Shown here: positions 1 to 9,310 of the stretch, piece after piece
Layout of the letters: every line of letters starts with the position of its first letter
Numbering within the stretch: position 1 is the stretch's first letter
Position numbers and translations under genes: made by a program
The notes under the pieces: generated by a model
What the model was told of the DNA's origin: nothing
What the model saw: only the letters and a program-made list of their open reading frames with translations
Database searches by the model: none
Assembly: GCA_004172865.1 (NCBI GenBank)
Contig: SEBV01000007.1
Span: 186,001 to 250,000 of the forward strand
DNA: 64,000 nucleotides
From: Gammaproteobacteria bacterium
GTDB lineage: Bacteria; Pseudomonadota; Gammaproteobacteria; Pseudomonadales; Cellvibrionaceae
Direction of reading: 5' to 3'

Positions 1-1890
1 CCTATTATTGCGATTTCACTTACACTGATTGCGGTATTTGTACCTATTGCATTTGTAAGTGGTTTGACTGGTCAATTCTATAAACAATTTGCGTTGACCA
101 TAGCAATTTCCACGGTGATTTCTGCAATCAACTCATTAACTTTGAGCCCAGCGTTAGCAGCACTTTTATTGAAAGGCCGCGATGAACCTAAAGATCGTTT
201 GACGCGCGGAATGGATAAAATATTTGGTCGTTTCTTTGGTTGGTTTAATCGTACCTTTGCGCGAACTTCTGGCAGCTATTCAACCAAAGTTGGAAAAATC
301 CTGGGCCGCAAAACTGCAGCAGTAGGTGTGTACGCTGTGTTGCTTGGTATTACTGCAGTTGGCTTTAATATTATTCCGAAAGGTTTTGTTCCTGCGCAGG
401 ATAAACAATATCTAATTGCTTTCGCACAATTGCCAGATGGCGCAACACTTGATCGCACTGAAAAAGTTATTAGTGAAATGGGCAAGATTGGTTTGGCAGA
501 AGCCGGTGTTGAAAGCGCGGTGCAATTTCCCGGTTTGAGTATTAACGGATTCACCAATAGCTCAAGCGCAGGCATTGTATTTTTAACCTTAAAACCTTTC
601 GAGGAGCGCCACGGCAAAGCACTTTCTGCCGGTGCGATTTCACAAAAATTGCAAGCCAAATTCGGTGGCGTGCAAGAAGCTTTCATTGCGGTATTTCCAC
701 CACCACCGGTTAATGGGTTGGGTACAACAGGTGGATTTAAATTGCAAATTGAAGACCGCGCCGGTTTGGGTTACGAAGCGCTTGCCGATGTACTAAAACA
801 AGTGCAGGAAAAAGCCGCGCAACGTCCCGAATTGGCTAGCGTATTTTCAAATTACAAAATTAATGTGCCGCAACTTTATGCAGATGTCGATCGCACTAAA
901 GCAAAACAACTTGGCCTGAATGTGAAAGAAATTTTCGACACCATGCAAGTTTATTTGGGTTCGCTTTACGTGAATGATTTCAATCAATTCGGTCGCACTT
1001 ACCAGGTAATCGCACAGGCGGATGCAAAATATCGCAGCACGCCAGCAAGCGCATTAAATTTAAAAGTTCGCAACAATCAAGGTGATATGGTGCCGCTCGG
1101 TGCAGTGTTAACCATGAAAGAAAGTTACGGGCCTGAAAGCGCGGCGCATTACAATGGTTACCTCGCAGCTGATCTAAACGGTAACGCTGCACCGGGATAT
1201 TCCAGTGGCCAAGCGCAAGATGCCATCACGCAAATTTTGAATGAAACTTTACCGAGCGGAATTGTATTTGAGTGGACTGATTTAACCTATCAGGAAGTAT
1301 TAGCGGGCAACACGGCAATTTATATTTTGCCACTGTGTTTGTTGTTAGTGTTTTTGGTTCTTGCGGCGCAATACGAAAGTTTGGCTTTACCTTTGGTAGT
1401 AGTTTCTATTGTACCTCTGTCAATTCTTTCAGCATTGTTTGGTGTTTGGATTAGCGGTGGTGACAACAATATCTTTACGCAGGTGAGTTTATTTGTATTG
1501 GCAGGCCTCGCGAGTAAAAACGCAATTTTGATTGTGGAATTTGCGCGGGAATTGGAACAGCGTGGCATGGCAACTTTCCAGGCGGCGATTACCGCAAGCC
1601 GTATGCGTTTGCGTCCAATCCTGATGACATCTTTCGCATTTATTATGGGTGTGTTGCCAATGGTATTTTCAACGGGTGCCGGTTCAGAGATGCGTAGTGT
1701 TATGGGTATCGCGGTGTTCTCGGGCATGTTAGGTGTAACTTTCTTTGGATTATTTTTCACGCCTATGTTCTATGTGTTGTTGCGCAAACTTGAAGGTAAA
1801 CGTGTTTACAAAATAGAAGGTAAATCTGAGCGCTATGAATCCTACGGTGAAGTAATGACGCCGAAGGATTTGAAGGAGTTGCATGTATGA
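1..1890 (+). CDS. RND efflux permease, HAE1/AcrB type (5' truncated by window edge)
   Basis: This is the C-terminal ~630 residues of an inner-membrane proton-driven drug efflux permease. The frame is already open at base 1, so the start lies outside the window. Visible parts are the TM5-TM6 region (IAVFVPIAFVSG, then the TGQFYKQFA segment), the second periplasmic porter loop with its FIPKGFVPAQD-like entry (here IPKGFVPAQDKQY), and the C-terminal TM bundle with the signatures GLASKNAILIVEFA and MRLRPILMTS typical of HAE1 pumps. The stop overlaps the next gene's start (ATGA), so the two are translationally coupled. The partner gene is an outer-membrane channel, and the adaptor presumably lies upstream. 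Family is certain; the substrate cannot be told. Confidence 0.95.
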   Translation, partial: PIIAISLTLIAVFVPIAFVSGLTGQFYKQFALTIAISTVISAINSLTLSPALAALLLKGRDEPKDRLTRGMDKIFGRFFGWFNRTFARTSGSYSTKVGKILGRKTAAVGVYAVLLGITAVGFNIIPKGFVPAQDKQYLIAFAQLPDGATLDRTEKVISEMGKIGLAEAGVESAVQFPGLSINGFTNSSSAGIVFLTLKPFEERHGKALSAGAISQKLQAKFGGVQEAFIAVFPPPPVNGLGTTGGFKLQIEDRAGLGYEALADVLKQVQEKAAQRPELASVFSNYKINVPQLYADVDRTKAKQLGLNVKEIFDTMQVYLGSLYVNDFNQFGRTYQVIAQADAKYRSTPASALNLKVRNNQGDMVPLGAVLTMKESYGPESAAHYNGYLAADLNGNAAPGYSSGQAQDAITQILNETLPSGIVFEWTDLTYQEVLAGNTAIYILPLCLLLVFLVLAAQYESLALPLVVVSIVPLSILSALFGVWISGGDNNIFTQVSLFVLAGLASKNAILIVEFARELEQRGMATFQAAITASRMRLRPILMTSFAFIMGVLPMVFSTGAGSEMRSVMGIAVFSGMLGVTFFGLFFTPMFYVLLRKLEGKRVYKIEGKSERYESYGEVMTPKDLKELHV

Positions 1891-3114
1891 AACAGCCCGC
1901 ACGGTTTCTAAAAATTTTTAGTCTAGCGCTCTTGCCCTTAGTGATTGCAGCTTGCAGTACTTACAAAACAGTTGATGGTGTTCGTTCGTCGGTAGATTTA
2001 CCGGAAACACCTGCGGCATTCACTTTGCCGCAGTCAGCAACTAATCAGGAACCTGTTGCCGCGTGGTGGTCGCAGTTTAATGATGAGCAATTAAATGGTT
2101 TGATTAGCAGTGCATTAGTGCAAAATCATTCGCTGCGAATTGCGCAAGCGTCATTAGCGGAATCGCGCGCGCTTTTGCGAAATTCAAGTGTCTGCAGAAG
2201 TTGCGAGTGCGTACATTGCGTTACGCGGCAATCAATATTTATTGAGTGTTGCACAGCAAAATGCGAATAACCAGCAAGAAACTTTAGCCTTAACTCATAG
2301 CTTTGCAGACGTTGGGCGTGGCGACCAGTTAGATATTGCACGTGCAGAATCACAACTTGCGTTAACACTTGCAGCTCTCCCCAGTTTGGAAGCGCAAGTA
2401 AATGTGGCCTTAAATCGCATTGGTGTTTTAACTGGCAAGCCAACAGCGGAATTAAAAAATCAATTGGCGGCGGTTAAACCTTTGCCGTCGGCTCCGTCAA
2501 CTTTTGCGGTGGGCAATCCGGTTGAATTGTTAAAACGTAGGCCGGATATTCGTCGTGCGGAGCAAGCATTAGTGGGTGCAGTTGCTGACTACAATATTCG
2601 CATTGCAGATTTTTATCCGAGCGTAACGTTTACCGGCGGGCTTGGCTATTTATCCACCGATTGGACGCGTTTAGGTGATACCAATACGGATACTTTTAGC
2701 TTCACGCCGCGCATTCATTGGGCTGCATTTAATCTCGGTCGCGCCAATGCACAGGTGGATGCGGCAGATGCTCGCACGCAAGCGCGCATCGCCGAATTTG
2801 AACAGCAAATGTTGGTGGCGCTGGAAGAAACTGATAATGCTTTGCAAAATTATTCATATGAAGAAGAACGCCGCACCCGTTTGCAAAAAGCGGCGCAGTC
2901 GAGTTATCAGGCTGCAGATTTTGCGCGCAAAAAGTTTGAGATTGGTAGCAGCGATTTCTTAACCGTGCTGGATGCACAGCGTTCGCAACTAACAGTGAGC
3001 GCACAATTGGCGCAAAGCGATATGCAACTATTATTGAACCTGGTTGCGGTTTATAAATCGTTAGGCGGTGGTTGGGAAGTTGCAGAGCAAGAAAAGCTTG
3101 TTGGTATGCGTTAG
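1887..3114 (+). pseudogene. NodT-type outer-membrane efflux lipoprotein, broken by an internal deletion
   Basis: This is the channel partner of the preceding RND permease, with the start in an ATGA overlap. The 5' part encodes a lipoprotein signal (LVIAACS lipobox) and the N-terminal helices to ...QASLAESRALLRN. After about base 2180 the frame changes, and the rest of the family (IQVSAEVASAYIALRG..., LKRRPDIRRAEQAL, VLDAQRS, YKSLGGGWE) continues in another frame to 3114. Compared with OprM-like proteins of ~470-490 residues, roughly 80 residues are missing at the junction. That stretch covers the first beta-barrel hairpin and the start of the following helix. The 5' frame stops at 2270. A GTG at 2188 could restart the 3' part, but it would have no signal peptide and half a barrel. 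It is most likely non-functional; an assembly collapse is the alternative. Confidence 0.85.
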
Positions 3115-3164
3115 AAATTAAAGAGTTTTTGTAAGAAAATTTTCCGATTGTAACGAGTGCTTCG

Positions 3165-3207
3165 CGGGAAAACGTCATAGTGTTTAATGACGTTTTCCCG
3201 TTTTTTT
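3165..3207 (+). terminator. Rho-independent terminator of the RND operon
   Basis: A perfect 14-bp stem (CGGGAAAACGTCAT at 3165 with its complement ending at 3200) encloses an 8-base loop and is followed by seven T. It lies just after the channel gene. Its T-run touches the 3' end of the convergent GGDEF/EAL gene. Confidence 0.92.
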
Positions 3208-5404
3208 ATGCGCGTAACTTTTTGCGTGGTGTAGATGAGGCACCGATGTTAAATAGCAATTCAAATTGTCTTGCAGGCATGGGTTTGCCAAATAAATATC
3301 CCTGGCCTTCATCGCACAATTCATTGCTCAAATAATTATGAGCTTCTTCGGTTTCTATACCTTCGGCGATGGTTTCCAAATCGAAACTGCGAGCCATATC
3401 TAAAATCGCTCGTATTACTGACGCATCGCGAGTGGAGGTGAGCATGCCGCGCACGAAAGATTGGTCAATCTTAATACGCGTTAATGGGTAAGTTTTCAGC
3501 AGACTAAGTGATGCGTAGCCAGTGCCAAAATCGTCGAAGGCGATGCTCAGGCCGTAATCATGCAAGCGCTGCAAAATACCCAGAACAACATCATCATTGT
3601 CCAACACGATATTTTCAGTAACTTCCAGTTCCAATGCTTCTGGCGGTAAACCGTGGCGCTCAAGAGTTTTAATAACTTGATCTGCAAGATCGCCAACGCG
3701 GAATTGAGCACCGCTCAAGTTGACACCTATGCGAAACGAAGGTGCGCCGTTGCGGCGCCAAAATGCCGCTTGCGCGCAGGCCTCATCGAGAATCCAGCTT
3801 CCCACTGTGGCGGCGAGCGGGCCACCTTCGAGTGCAGGCAAAAATGCCGCAGGCACGAGCAAACCGCGCTCAGGGTGATGCCAGCGGAGTAGGGCTTCTG
3901 CACCCGTTAATGAGCCATCGGTAAGGTTAACTTGTGGTTGGTAGAACAGTAAAAATTCACCTTCATCCAATGCGCGGTGCAGTTCCAACCCGTAAAGTCG
4001 GCGCGCCATAGCTTCCATCCGCAAGGCGGGAACAAACAAAAATGTCCTGCCTCGCCCTGAGCGTTTAGCTTTGAAAAGTGCGAGATCAGCATTACCCACC
4101 AATTCCAGCGCTTCCTGACCTTGGCTGGGCGATAGCGCAACGCCGCAACTCGCAGCGACACGCACTACGTGGCCGTCCACATCCATAGGCGTGTTGATAT
4201 GGTTGATCATAGTATTCGCCAGCTGCATGGCGATTTGTGGATCGGTAACGTCCGCCAGCAAGACTGCAAATTCATCGCCGCCAATACGCGCAACAACGTC
4301 GTAGGGCTCAGCGAGGTTTAGTAAACGATTGGCAACTTCCTGCAGGATTCCATCGCCAAGGGTGTGCCCCAAGGTGTCGTTAACGTCCTTGAATCCGTCG
4401 AGGTCGATCATTAACACGGCGGCGGGTGCAGGTCTGGTAAGGGTTTCTTCAACGCACCGGTAAAACCTGCCGCGATTGGCAAGCCCGGTTAATACATCAC
4501 GATTTGCTTGTTCACGAAGTTCCTCTTCTTCGCGTTGCTGCAGGGTTAGATCCTTGAGCACCGCCTCAAACTTCATGCTGTTGCCATCGCGCCAGCCGAA
4601 GAGCGCGAAACCGAAACGGAATTCCGAACCATCTTTACGCAAGCCGCTGACTTCAGCGGGAATAGAAATATGATCGAGTGAGCCTTCGGTGGCGGCCTGC
4701 TCAATGAGATGGCGAAAATCGGTACGCTCACGTTCGGGCAGCAATAAATCGAATGTCAGATGGCTTTTATCTTCAAGTGAATAGCCGTGGGATTCAGCGG
4801 CGGCCTTATTCCACTCCAGTATTTTGCCTTCCTTATCGAACCAGATAACCGGCGTTGCCGAGCTGCCAGCGTAGATGTCGAAGTTCGGTCTGCCGCGCTC
4901 GGTAGAAACTTCAATACGGCGCAACTCAAGGCGATCAGACGCCATTTTTGCGAGGTCGATCAAGCGCTGCTCATCGTCTTTAGTGAAATCGAGATGCGGT
5001 TTATCGTCAATGACACAGAGTGCGCCGAGCGCGAGACCTTCGGGAGAAAATAGCGGCACACCGGCGTAAAAACGCACGTTGGTTGGGCCGGTAACGAGGG
5101 GATTATCGTGAAAGCGTTCGTCCTTACTGGCATCTGGAACTACCATCACGTGTTGTTGATTGATGGCGTGCGCACAAAAAGATACGTCGCGGCTCATATT
5201 AACGTCGCCTACGCCTACGCTGGCAGCGAAGAAAACATGATCGTTACCAATCATATTGACGGCCGAAACTGGCATGTCGAACATACGCGAAGCAATATGG
5301 ACGACAGGGTCAAGGCTTCTAATGGACTGCTCGTCATCTAACCCATACTCTGTCAGCGCCGCTAACCGGTCCGACTCGTTTGGAAAAATTATGGGGCATT
5401 TCAT
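3206..5404 (-). CDS. GAF-PAS-GGDEF-EAL cyclic-di-GMP signalling protein
   Basis: This 732-residue cytoplasmic protein makes and/or breaks cyclic di-GMP. Order of domains: GAF about 25-165, PAS about 175-290, GGDEF about 295-455 with intact RIGGDEF at 373-379, and EAL about 465-720. The EAL domain keeps EALLRW (503), ELEVTEN, the FDDFGTGYAS loop, KIDQSFV and the AEGIE segment, so both catalytic domains look competent. The inhibitory I-site RxxD upstream of GGDEF is replaced by EPYD, so product inhibition is probably absent. There are no membrane segments; sensing is through GAF and PAS. A very strong ribosome site (AGGAGGGTG) precedes the ATG. The gene stands alone, divergent from the MFS gene. 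Confidence 0.95.
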   Translation of the reverse strand: MKCPIIFPNESDRLAALTEYGLDDEQSIRSLDPVVHIASRMFDMPVSAVNMIGNDHVFFAASVGVGDVNMSRDVSFCAHAINQQHVMVVPDASKDERFHDNPLVTGPTNVRFYAGVPLFSPEGLALGALCVIDDKPHLDFTKDDEQRLIDLAKMASDRLELRRIEVSTERGRPNFDIYAGSSATPVIWFDKEGKILEWNKAAAESHGYSLEDKSHLTFDLLLPERERTDFRHLIEQAATEGSLDHISIPAEVSGLRKDGSEFRFGFALFGWRDGNSMKFEAVLKDLTLQQREEEELREQANRDVLTGLANRGRFYRCVEETLTRPAPAAVLMIDLDGFKDVNDTLGHTLGDGILQEVANRLLNLAEPYDVVARIGGDEFAVLLADVTDPQIAMQLANTMINHINTPMDVDGHVVRVAASCGVALSPSQGQEALELVGNADLALFKAKRSGRGRTFLFVPALRMEAMARRLYGLELHRALDEGEFLLFYQPQVNLTDGSLTGAEALLRWHHPERGLLVPAAFLPALEGGPLAATVGSWILDEACAQAAFWRRNGAPSFRIGVNLSGAQFRVGDLADQVIKTLERHGLPPEALELEVTENIVLDNDDVVLGILQRLHDYGLSIAFDDFGTGYASLSLLKTYPLTRIKIDQSFVRGMLTSTRDASVIRAILDMARSFDLETIAEGIETEEAHNYLSNELCDEGQGYLFGKPMPARQFELLFNIGASSTPRKKLRA

Positions 5405-5692
5405 TGCGCACCCTCCTGTTGTTTTTCCTTAATGAATGGTGTGTTTAGAGTATAGAAAAGGAAAAAAATTAAGCCCTGCTATGCGGTTACATGTGCCAGT
5501 TTTTCGATATTTTACAAAACTTGGCGTTTGAAATTAGGGAAGGGTGAGATAATTCGCCTAGTTTTTAAAAACTTATTAGTCTGCGTCTCATGTGTTCCTG
5601 CGAATTCATTAGCCAGCATTGTTGCCAATGGCTACCGCTAATAGTTGCTCCTCGATAATTGTCACGCTAAAGGTGAGTGTAAAAAAAATTCC

Positions 5693-6838
5693 ATGACGAC
5701 CAATGATTTTAAACAACGTGTTTCCACTCGCCTGGCCTTTTTGGCGGCCGGCATGGCGATGTCTGCCTGGGCGCCGCTGGTGCCTTACGCAAAAATGCGA
5801 CTCGACCTTGAACAGGCCGAACTTGGCTTTTTGTTATTGTGTTTAGGTGTTGGCTCAATGTTGGCGATGCCAATTTCCGGCGCTTTGGCCGCGCGTTTCG
5901 GTTGCCGTCGTTTAATTGTGATATCGGGCACGCTCATCTGTTTTCTGTTGCCATTGCTGGCGATAGCACCTAACGCAATAACACTGGGGCTAACCTTGTT
6001 TATGTTCGGCGCTAGCATCGGCACATTAGATGTCGCCATGAATATCCAAGCCGTAATTGTTGAAAGAAATCAAGGCGGCTCAATGATGTCCGGCTTTCAT
6101 GGCTTATACAGCGTGGGCGGTTTTGTTGGCGCAGGCATAATGACATTGCTGCTATGGAGCGGACTAAACACCTTGTGGTCGAGCGTGGTTGTGGCTGTTT
6201 TAGTGGCGGCTTCCATTGCGATTGCGAATCCAAATCTGCTGCGCTCGCCCGAACCTTCTGAGCGCGATGCTCCTTTATTTGTGATGCCACACGGTGCGGT
6301 AATTTTTATCGGTGCGCTCTGTTTTATGATCTTTCTCGCCGAAGGTGCCGTGCTGGATTGGAGCGCATTGTTGCTCACGGGCGGAGGCCTCGCCGCCGCT
6401 CAAGGCGGTCTTGGTTATGCGGCTTTTTCCATTGCAATGACGGTTGGACGCTTGACGGGCGATAAAGTTGTAAAACGCTGGGGCGGTAAACGCGTGCTTT
6501 TTACGGGTGGATTACTGGCATCTGCAGGTTTCTTCGTTGCGGTTTTAGCACCTTCACCAGTCATCGCTTTAATAGGTTTTGTGCTAATTGGAATTGGTGC
6601 TTCAAACATAGTGCCGATTCTTTTCACCGCGGCAGGTGGTCAGCAGGATATGCCAGCAAGCCTAGCAATCAGTGCGGTAACCACAATCGGCTACGCGGGT
6701 ATTTTGACGGGGCCAGCGTTAATTGGCTTTGTTGCACATGCATCGAGCTTGCACATTGCATTTGCAGGTTTGGGTTTTGCGATGCTACTTGTGGCTGCCA
6801 GCGCGCGCCGGGCAACCCGGAACTTCGCGCATCAATAA
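5693..6838 (+). CDS. MFS transporter, YbjJ/fucose-permease-like
   Basis: This is a 381-residue inner-membrane protein with about 12 hydrophobic segments. Signatures include the N-half GALAARFGCRR loop (motif A-like) and LDVAMNIQ...MSGFHGLYSVGG, which is typical of the YbjJ-type branch of the fucose permease group. I start at the ATG at 5693, which begins MTTNDFKQRVS and has AAAGGTGAG upstream. An earlier TTG at 5645 would add 16 polar residues with no support. The substrate is unknown. It is monocistronic, convergent with the CDF gene and only 32 bases from it. Confidence 0.88.
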   Translation: MTTNDFKQRVSTRLAFLAAGMAMSAWAPLVPYAKMRLDLEQAELGFLLLCLGVGSMLAMPISGALAARFGCRRLIVISGTLICFLLPLLAIAPNAITLGLTLFMFGASIGTLDVAMNIQAVIVERNQGGSMMSGFHGLYSVGGFVGAGIMTLLLWSGLNTLWSSVVVAVLVAASIAIANPNLLRSPEPSERDAPLFVMPHGAVIFIGALCFMIFLAEGAVLDWSALLLTGGGLAAAQGGLGYAAFSIAMTVGRLTGDKVVKRWGGKRVLFTGGLLASAGFFVAVLAPSPVIALIGFVLIGIGASNIVPILFTAAGGQQDMPASLAISAVTTIGYAGILTGPALIGFVAHASSLHIAFAGLGFAMLLVAASARRATRNFAHQ

Positions 6839-6870
6839 CAATTGAATTTGGTTGTAGTGAGCGATAAAGC

Positions 6871-7860
6871 TTAATCAGGATGTAGGCTGCACGAGTGGGT
6901 AATTGAACCCTGCTCAAATTGCAGTGTGCTGTGGTGAATGCTAAAGCGAGATTTTAGTTCATCGCTTAATTGGGTTAGCGCCGCGTCGCCCGGGTAGCCG
7001 CCGGGCATGACTAAGTGAACGGTGAGGGCGCTTTCGGTTGTGCTCAATCCCCAAATATGTAAGTCGTGAATATCGCTCACGCCCGGCATTTTCCGCAAAA
7101 ATGTTTCCACTTTGTTGATGTCGATGCTGGCAGGCACCGCGTTTAACGCAAGCTGTAATGACTCTCGCAACAATCCCCAAGATGCCACAACAATCACCAC
7201 TACAATCACCAAACTCAATGCGGGATCAAGCCAATACCAGCCGGTAAAGATCATCGCCACACCGGCAATTACCACACCCAATGACACGGCCGCATCGGCA
7301 GCCATATGCAAATATGCACCGCGAATATTAATGTCGTGCTTGCTACCTTTCATAAATAAAAGCGCAGAAATTGTATTCACAGCAATCCCGACACCGGCAA
7401 CAATTGTGACGGTCAAACCCGCCACCGCTGGCGGTTCTGCAAAACGTTGAATGGCTTCGAGCGCAATCGCACCGCAGGCCACCAATAACAATGTTGCGTT
7501 AGCCAGCGCTGCCAAAATTGAACTGTTGCGAAGCCCGTAGGTGTAGCGCGCATTCGGCGCTTTGCGAGCAAGAATTGCAGCCGACCACGCCAATATTAAA
7601 CCTAAAACATCCGAAAGATTGTGGCCTGCATCCGCCATCAAAGCGGTGGAATTGGCGAGGAATCCGTAGGTGAATTCAATCACCACAAACACCGCATTTA
7701 GAATCACTGCAATAGTAAATGAGCGGTCGTGATTCGTTGGTAATGTGTGATGGTGATGAGCATGCGAATGGCCGTGACCATGATCATGTTCGCTGTGATT
7801 GTGATCGTCGGGGTCATGTTGATCGTGGTCTTGTTCATGTTGGTCATGAGAGTGGGGCAT
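6871..7860 (-). CDS. Cation diffusion facilitator (zinc/cobalt exporter type)
   Basis: A 329-residue inner-membrane metal/proton antiporter. The first ~40 residues are a metal-binding tail with more than 15 His, interspersed with Asp. Six TM segments follow. The TM2 site is visible as DAGHNLSD (D77, H80, D84) and the TM5 site as HMAAD, so the intramembrane metal site has the usual His/Asp composition. A cytoplasmic C-terminal domain (about 240-329) contains DIHDLHIWGLS, which matches CDF regulatory domains. It is probably a Zn or Co efflux pump of the DmeF/CzcD group; the exact metal cannot be told. No MerR or other regulator is adjacent. Confidence 0.93.
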   Translation of the reverse strand: MPHSHDQHEQDHDQHDPDDHNHSEHDHGHGHSHAHHHHTLPTNHDRSFTIAVILNAVFVVIEFTYGFLANSTALMADAGHNLSDVLGLILAWSAAILARKAPNARYTYGLRNSSILAALANATLLLVACGAIALEAIQRFAEPPAVAGLTVTIVAGVGIAVNTISALLFMKGSKHDINIRGAYLHMAADAAVSLGVVIAGVAMIFTGWYWLDPALSLVIVVVIVVASWGLLRESLQLALNAVPASIDINKVETFLRKMPGVSDIHDLHIWGLSTTESALTVHLVMPGGYPGDAALTQLSDELKSRFSIHHSTLQFEQGSITHSCSLHPD

Positions 7861-8136
7861 GCAATATTTCCTGAGCTGGAAAGGTGTAATAAGAGCGGAA
7901 AATTTTTCGAATCATAACCTATCTATTTTAATCTTATAGACACTCGCTTATTTAAAGTTCAGTGAGTTAAGTAGGCGATCAGCAAATGATTTTTAAAAGG
8001 TGTTGTTTAGCGTCAAATCCCTTAAGCTCGGTAGCGCACAGACTGGCGCGCCAAATTTTCGTTAACTCGTGGTTTGTATTGATAGCGTGGGAGTAGCCCT
8101 CAGCCGTCTTACCAACAAATAAGCTTTGGAGCTTCT

Positions 8137-9225
8137 ATGACCGCCCTTAATAATTTATTTGTACCGTTAAATATCGGCGACTTAACGGTACCTAATCGAA
8201 TTTGGATGGCGCCTTTAACGCGTTGTCGCGCTGGTGAAGAGCATATTGCAAACGAGCTGATGGCGAAATATTACGCGCAACGTGCAAGTGCCGGTTTAAT
8301 CATCGCCGAAGCAACTATGGTGACTGAAGGTAATTCGTCCTTCTGGCAAGAGCCAGGCGTTTATTCCGAAGAACAAGTCGCCGGTTGGAAAAAAGTGACC
8401 GATGCAGTTCACGCCGCCGGTGGCCGTATTTTTTTGCAGCTGTGGCATGGTGGCCGAGCTTGTCATCCATTACTTAATGATGGCAAAGAACCGGTTGGCC
8501 CGACTGCAATTGCGATTAAAGATGAAGTTCATACACCACAAGGTAAGCAGCCGTATGTGGTTCCCCATGAACTAAGTGACGATGAAATTCCAGCGATAAT
8601 CGCAGGCTTTAAGAAAGCTGCGGAAAACGCAAAAGCTGCGGGTTTCGACGGCGTTGAAGTACATGGCGCTAATGGCTATTTGCTCGACCAATTCTGGCGC
8701 GATGGTTCCAATAAACGCAGCGGCAATTACGGTGGCCCAATTGAAAATCGCGCGCGCTTACTATTGGACGTTATTGCAGTAGTCTCCGAAGTTTGGGATA
8801 GCCAACAAGTTGGCGTGCGCATCTCGCCATTGAACAGTTACAACAGCATGATCGATAGCGATCCAATCAGTATTTCAACCTGGTTGGCGAAACGCTTGAA
8901 CGATTTGGATTTAGCCTATTTGCATGTAATGCGTGGCGATTTTTTCCAAGCGCAAAAAGGCGATGTATTAACGCCTATTCGCGAACATTATAAAGGCGTA
9001 TTGGTTGGCAATATGGGTTACAGCGCGAGTGAAGCTGCTGAAGCAATCGCATCCGGCAAATTGGATGCAGTGACCTTCGGTACACCGTTTCTTGCAAACC
9101 CTGATTTGCCCGCGCGTTTTAAAGCAAGTGCGCCGTTGAATAAACCAGATCAGGCAACTTTCTATACTTGGGATGAAAAAGGTTACACCGATTATCCAAC
9201 ACTAAAAGACGCCGTTAGTACGTAA
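8137..9225 (+). CDS. Old yellow enzyme-family alkene reductase (NemA-like)
   Basis: A 362-residue FMN-dependent TIM-barrel reductase that uses NAD(P)H to reduce activated alkenes, maleimides or nitro esters. It shows the family opening FVPLNIGDLTVPNRIWMAPLTR, the LWHGGR segment, the substrate-binding His/Asn pair in HGANGYLLDQF, and the following GGPIENRARLL strand. Length is normal for bacterial OYE. The start has TTTGGAGCTTCT before ATG. No TetR repressor of the NemR type is adjacent, and the gene is separated from its neighbours by 85 bases or more. Confidence 0.94.
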   Translation: MTALNNLFVPLNIGDLTVPNRIWMAPLTRCRAGEEHIANELMAKYYAQRASAGLIIAEATMVTEGNSSFWQEPGVYSEEQVAGWKKVTDAVHAAGGRIFLQLWHGGRACHPLLNDGKEPVGPTAIAIKDEVHTPQGKQPYVVPHELSDDEIPAIIAGFKKAAENAKAAGFDGVEVHGANGYLLDQFWRDGSNKRSGNYGGPIENRARLLLDVIAVVSEVWDSQQVGVRISPLNSYNSMIDSDPISISTWLAKRLNDLDLAYLHVMRGDFFQAQKGDVLTPIREHYKGVLVGNMGYSASEAAEAIASGKLDAVTFGTPFLANPDLPARFKASAPLNKPDQATFYTWDEKGYTDYPTLKDAVST

Positions 9226-9310
9226 GTTTGTTGAACTTATTTGACGATTGTTATTTATTTAATTTGAAATTTTCAGAGCGTTCCAGGCTAATAACCTTGG
9301 TAAATTTATT

